Positions 23,218-26,002 of a DNA stretch of 26,002 bases are shown here, piece after piece. How positions within the stretch are numbered: the first letter of the stretch is position 1; every line of letters begins with the position of its first letter. The notes under the pieces were generated by a model. That model was not told the origin of the DNA. It saw nothing but the letters and a program-made list of their open reading frames with translations, and ran no database searches. Made by a program: the position numbers and the translations under genes. The DNA is from Halanaerobiaceae bacterium (GTDB lineage Bacteria; Bacillota; Halanaerobiia; Halanaerobiales; DTU029): the NCBI GenBank assembly GCA_012521855.1, contig JAAYLO010000256.1:1-26002 (forward strand). The letters run 5' to 3'.

Positions 23218-25911
23218 ATGAAGGTAATTGCTTATGAGGTCATGACTGGAGCAAATATTTATTCATATTCACCGGTGATAGTGGTATCTATCGATATGGA
23301 GGACCTTGATGAAATAGAGAGAAAGGATATCAGCGGTTTCAATGAGTCCTTATTGAAGTATTTTCCCGGCTTACATGAACATACATGCTCACTCGGAGTT
23401 AAGGGAGGCTTTGTAAAAAGACTTGCTGAGGGAACCTATTTTAGTCATATTATTGAACATCTTTGCCTGGAAATCCAGTCAGGCCTGGGACAGGATGTTT
23501 ATTATGGAAAAACAGTCTGGCAGAGGGATTCAATATACAAAATTGTAGTAGAATATCTGGTTGAGGAACTGGCCCTTTTTGCTTTTGAGTCAGCTATTAA
23601 GGTAGTTACAGACATCCTGAAAAATAATGATCTAGAGTTTACGGTGAGAAAAATAGAAAAGGAAGGTGAAAGACTGCTCGGTCAATACGGTATTGGACCA
23701 AGTACCAGTGCAATACTTGAGGAAGCCTTTAAAAAAAATATCCCGGTAATACCGCTGGATAAAAAAAACAGTCTGTATCAATTGGGTTATGGCAGGAAGC
23801 AAAAAAGGATAGAGGCGACGATTACTTCTACTACATCCTGTATCGGTGTAGATATAGCATGTAATAAATTACAGACCAACCGCCTGCTGAAAGAGGCAGG
23901 CCTGCCTGTTCCGGAGGGCTTTGTAGTTGAAAAACCCGCAGAGTTAAAAGAATTGATCTACAGCCTTGGTACACCTCTGGCGGTTAAGCCTTATAATTCA
24001 AATCATGGTAAGGGGGTAAGCCTGAACATAAACAACTGGTATGAATTGAAAAAAGCCTTTTACAGAGCGCAAAAATATAGTGAAAAAGTGATTGTGGAAA
24101 AATATCTGGAAGGTAAAGATTATAGATTACTGGTAATAGGAAATAAACTGGTTGCTGCCTCAGAAAGAATACCTCCTTATGTCATCGGAGATGGTGTTAG
24201 TTCCATAGGAGAGCTTATAAATTGTATCAACAGGTCTCCTGATAGAGGAACCGGCCATGAAAAAAGACTGACCAGGATAAAAATAGATGATATGCTGAGG
24301 AGCTGTCTCCGGGAACAGGGTTTTTCTCTCGAAAGCATACCCGCAAAAGGGCAGAAGATAAATGTGCGTTATAACGGGAATTTAAGCACAGGCGGAACTG
24401 CCAGGGACGTCAGTGAAGAGGTCCATCCGCTTAATGCAGGACTGGCTGTAAGGGCAGCTCAAATTGTCGGCCTTGATATTGCAGGTATTGATATTGTAGC
24501 TGTAGATATCCGGGTACCTCTCTATCAGCAAAAAGGGGCCATAATAGAGGTTAATGCAGCTCCCGGTATCAGAATGCACCATTATCCTGAAGAAGGAGAG
24601 CCGCGTAATGCAGCAGGGGCTTTTCTGGATTATCTCTTTCCTGTTGATGATGGCAGGATTCCCATCATCTCTATTACGGGAACTAATGGTAAAACTACAA
24701 CCAGCCGCCTTCTGGCAGAGATCTTTAGAAATGTATATGAGAATGTAGGGCTGACAACTACTGATGGTACATATATAAATGAACAGTGTATCATGAGAGG
24801 GGATAATACCGGGCCAATCAGTGCCAGGGCACTGCTCAGGGAACCTGTGATAGATATCGCTATATTGGAAACAGCACGGGGAGGTATTTTACGCCAGGGG
24901 CTGGGTTATGATTATAGCGATATTGGTATCATTACAAATATTTCCGGGGATCATCTGGGTAATGATGGTATTGATACAATAGAAGATCTTGCAGATGTAA
25001 AAGCACTGGTTATTGAAAGGGTAAAGAAAACAGGTTTTTGTATATTAAATGCTGATGATCCTGTGGTTGTCAGTCTTTCAGAAAGGGCCAGTGCTCCAAT
25101 CGTATATTTTTCCAGAAAGAACAGCAATCAGCTTATAGAAAAACATTGTGCCGGCGGCGGTAAAGCTGTTTATCTGGAGAATAATTGTATTATTTACCGG
25201 GATGGCGGGAAGAAGGAAAGCATAGTGGAAAGGGTCAGGGATATACCCTTAAGTGTAAACGGGCTGGCCGGACATAATATTGAAAATATTGTTGCTGCAA
25301 CTGCAGCTGCTATTAGTTTCGGTGTCAGTAAAGAAATAATCAGAAAAGGACTAATGTCTTTTGCCAATAATTTCAGCTGTAATCCTGGAAGGTTGAACAT
25401 CTTTGAAAGTATCGGACTGAAGGTAATACTTGATTACGGCCATAACCCCGCAGGTTTTAAGGAGGTTTACAGGTTTATGCAGAAATTGGGCGGGAAGAGA
25501 CTGGTTGGAGTAATAGGTGTACCTGGTGACAGGAAAAATGAACTTATTATCAGGGCAGGGGAAATCACAGGCCGGTATCTGGATTGTGTTTACATAAAAG
25601 AAGATGAGGAATTGAGGGGGAGAAAGCCAGGGGAAACAGCTGCTCTAATTGAAAAGGGGCTCCTCAATTCAGGATTCAGCGGTTTTTATAAGATTATAAG
25701 AGATGAAAAAAAGGCCCTGGAAAAGGCCCTGGAAAACGCTTTGCCGGGTGATATAATTGTGTGTTTTTATGAAAAAGAAGCTGAAAAGCTGATTCAGATA
25801 ATAAAACATGGAATTATTGAGTTTGAGACCAGAGAGACACTGGATGAGGGGAACAGGCAGGAGAATATTTTCCGATTGTGTAAAATTTCAGCAGGAAGCA
25901 GGAAAAAGTGA
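23218..25911 (+). CDS. cphA: cyanophycin synthetase
   Basis: An 897-residue ATP-dependent ligase that builds the poly-Asp backbone with arginine side chains (multi-L-arginyl-poly-L-aspartate), a nitrogen store. Three modules are in the normal order: an N-terminal domain (1 to about 160); an ATP-grasp domain (about 165-480) with SNHGKGVSL near 260-268, VEKYLEGKDYR near 295, and the metal-binding EVNAAPGIRMHH near 445; and a Mur-ligase-like domain with P-loop GTNGKTTTS at 488-496, RGDNTGP near 525, ETARGG near 550, and DYGHNPAGF near 738. Length is typical and no key motif is missing. It starts at ATG 23218 with GGGAGG eight bases ahead, 15 bases after cphB. Cyanophycin has been reported in Clostridium spores, which would fit the sporulation genes nearby. 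Confidence 0.95.
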   Translation: MKVIAYEVMTGANIYSYSPVIVVSIDMEDLDEIERKDISGFNESLLKYFPGLHEHTCSLGVKGGFVKRLAEGTYFSHIIEHLCLEIQSGLGQDVYYGKTVWQRDSIYKIVVEYLVEELALFAFESAIKVVTDILKNNDLEFTVRKIEKEGERLLGQYGIGPSTSAILEEAFKKNIPVIPLDKKNSLYQLGYGRKQKRIEATITSTTSCIGVDIACNKLQTNRLLKEAGLPVPEGFVVEKPAELKELIYSLGTPLAVKPYNSNHGKGVSLNINNWYELKKAFYRAQKYSEKVIVEKYLEGKDYRLLVIGNKLVAASERIPPYVIGDGVSSIGELINCINRSPDRGTGHEKRLTRIKIDDMLRSCLREQGFSLESIPAKGQKINVRYNGNLSTGGTARDVSEEVHPLNAGLAVRAAQIVGLDIAGIDIVAVDIRVPLYQQKGAIIEVNAAPGIRMHHYPEEGEPRNAAGAFLDYLFPVDDGRIPIISITGTNGKTTTSRLLAEIFRNVYENVGLTTTDGTYINEQCIMRGDNTGPISARALLREPVIDIAILETARGGILRQGLGYDYSDIGIITNISGDHLGNDGIDTIEDLADVKALVIERVKKTGFCILNADDPVVVSLSERASAPIVYFSRKNSNQLIEKHCAGGGKAVYLENNCIIYRDGGKKESIVERVRDIPLSVNGLAGHNIENIVAATAAAISFGVSKEIIRKGLMSFANNFSCNPGRLNIFESIGLKVILDYGHNPAGFKEVYRFMQKLGGKRLVGVIGVPGDRKNELIIRAGEITGRYLDCVYIKEDEELRGRKPGETAALIEKGLLNSGFSGFYKIIRDEKKALEKALENALPGDIIVCFYEKEAEKLIQIIKHGIIEFETRETLDEGNRQENIFRLCKISAGSRKK

Positions 25912-25924
25912 TATAAATAAAGAA

Positions 25925-25965
25925 ATAGAGACCCAAAACACCTGGCAAAGGAGTTGAGTCTCTAT
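25925..25965 (+). repeat. inverted repeat abutting a start codon
   Basis: ATAGAGAC (25925-25932) and GTCTCTAT (25958-25965) are perfect complements around a 25-base loop. The loop holds AAAGGAG (25947-25953), and the right arm ends right before the ATG at 25966. It could be a translation-control hairpin, or chance. Confidence 0.4.
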
Positions 25966-26002
25966 ATGGATATTATACTTGATAAAATAACAGATTTCAA
26001 TA
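25966..26002 (+). CDS. possible start of a gene running off the right edge
   Basis: An ATG with AAAGGAG twelve bases upstream opens a frame reading MDIILDKITDFN to the end of the window. Spacing is longer than usual and only twelve codons are visible, so no family can be assigned. It follows cphA by 54 bases in the same direction. Confidence 0.4.
   Translation, partial: MDIILDKITDFN

Noticed and set aside
25710..25736. Tandem 12-base repeat near the end of cphA
   Set aside because: Two copies encoding KALEKALE in a helix are ordinary low-complexity coding sequence, not a separate element.

Overview
The window looks like chromosome from a low-GC, endospore-forming Firmicute-type anaerobe. 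The best guess is the Halanaerobiales or a nearby clostridial lineage. The grounds are AT-rich DNA, strong GGAGG-type ribosome sites with frequent TTG/GTG starts, several DUF3794/SPOCS sporulation proteins, and a cyanophycin operon. The lineage is inference; the gene families are read from protein motifs. No phage, transposon or CRISPR array was seen.

Layout. (1) 1-5043, + strand: three glycosyltransferase genes, the first entering from outside the left edge: a large degenerate multi-module protein, a GT4 enzyme and a GT2-TPR protein. (2) 5093-6748: a Na+/phosphate cotransporter-PhoU fusion. (3) 7007-8083, - strand: type I mannose-6-phosphate isomerase. (4) 8265-10010: an MsbA-like ABC exporter behind a near-consensus promoter. 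(5) 10127-11492: a two-gene PspC / LiaF-like membrane-stress operon. (6) 11589-12263: a divergent secreted CAP-domain protein ending at a textbook terminator. (7) 12389-19513: the most distinctive region. It holds four SPOCS (DUF3794) genes, two of them ending in LysM (the SipL architecture). Among them are a small membrane protein, a 140-residue unknown on the opposite strand, a 30-residue lysine-rich peptide just ahead of the last SPOCS-LysM gene, and a tRNA-Gly(CCC) with its own promoter and terminator. (8) 19584-21289: a Ca2+/H+ antiporter overlapping tail-to-tail with an L,D-transpeptidase-LysM gene. (9) 21466-22293: a membrane-anchored EEP-family phosphoesterase. (10) 22354-25911: cyanophycinase (cphB) and cyanophycin synthetase (cphA), followed by the first codons of another possible gene at the right edge.

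How it fits together. Five transcription units in region 7 are preceded by AC-N16/17-CATAnnnTA. Four match fully and one has a changed end. This is the pattern of the mother-cell sporulation sigma factors (sigma-K/sigma-E type). The SPOCS genes, the membrane protein, the lysine-rich peptide and the opposite-strand unknown therefore read as one candidate spore-envelope regulon spread over several operons. The LysM L,D-transpeptidase and the cyanophycin operon could serve the same spore programme, but no sporulation-type promoter was found for them. cphBA instead has a vegetative-type promoter whose spacer contains an ArgR-box-like sequence, which suits a polymer made of arginine and aspartate.
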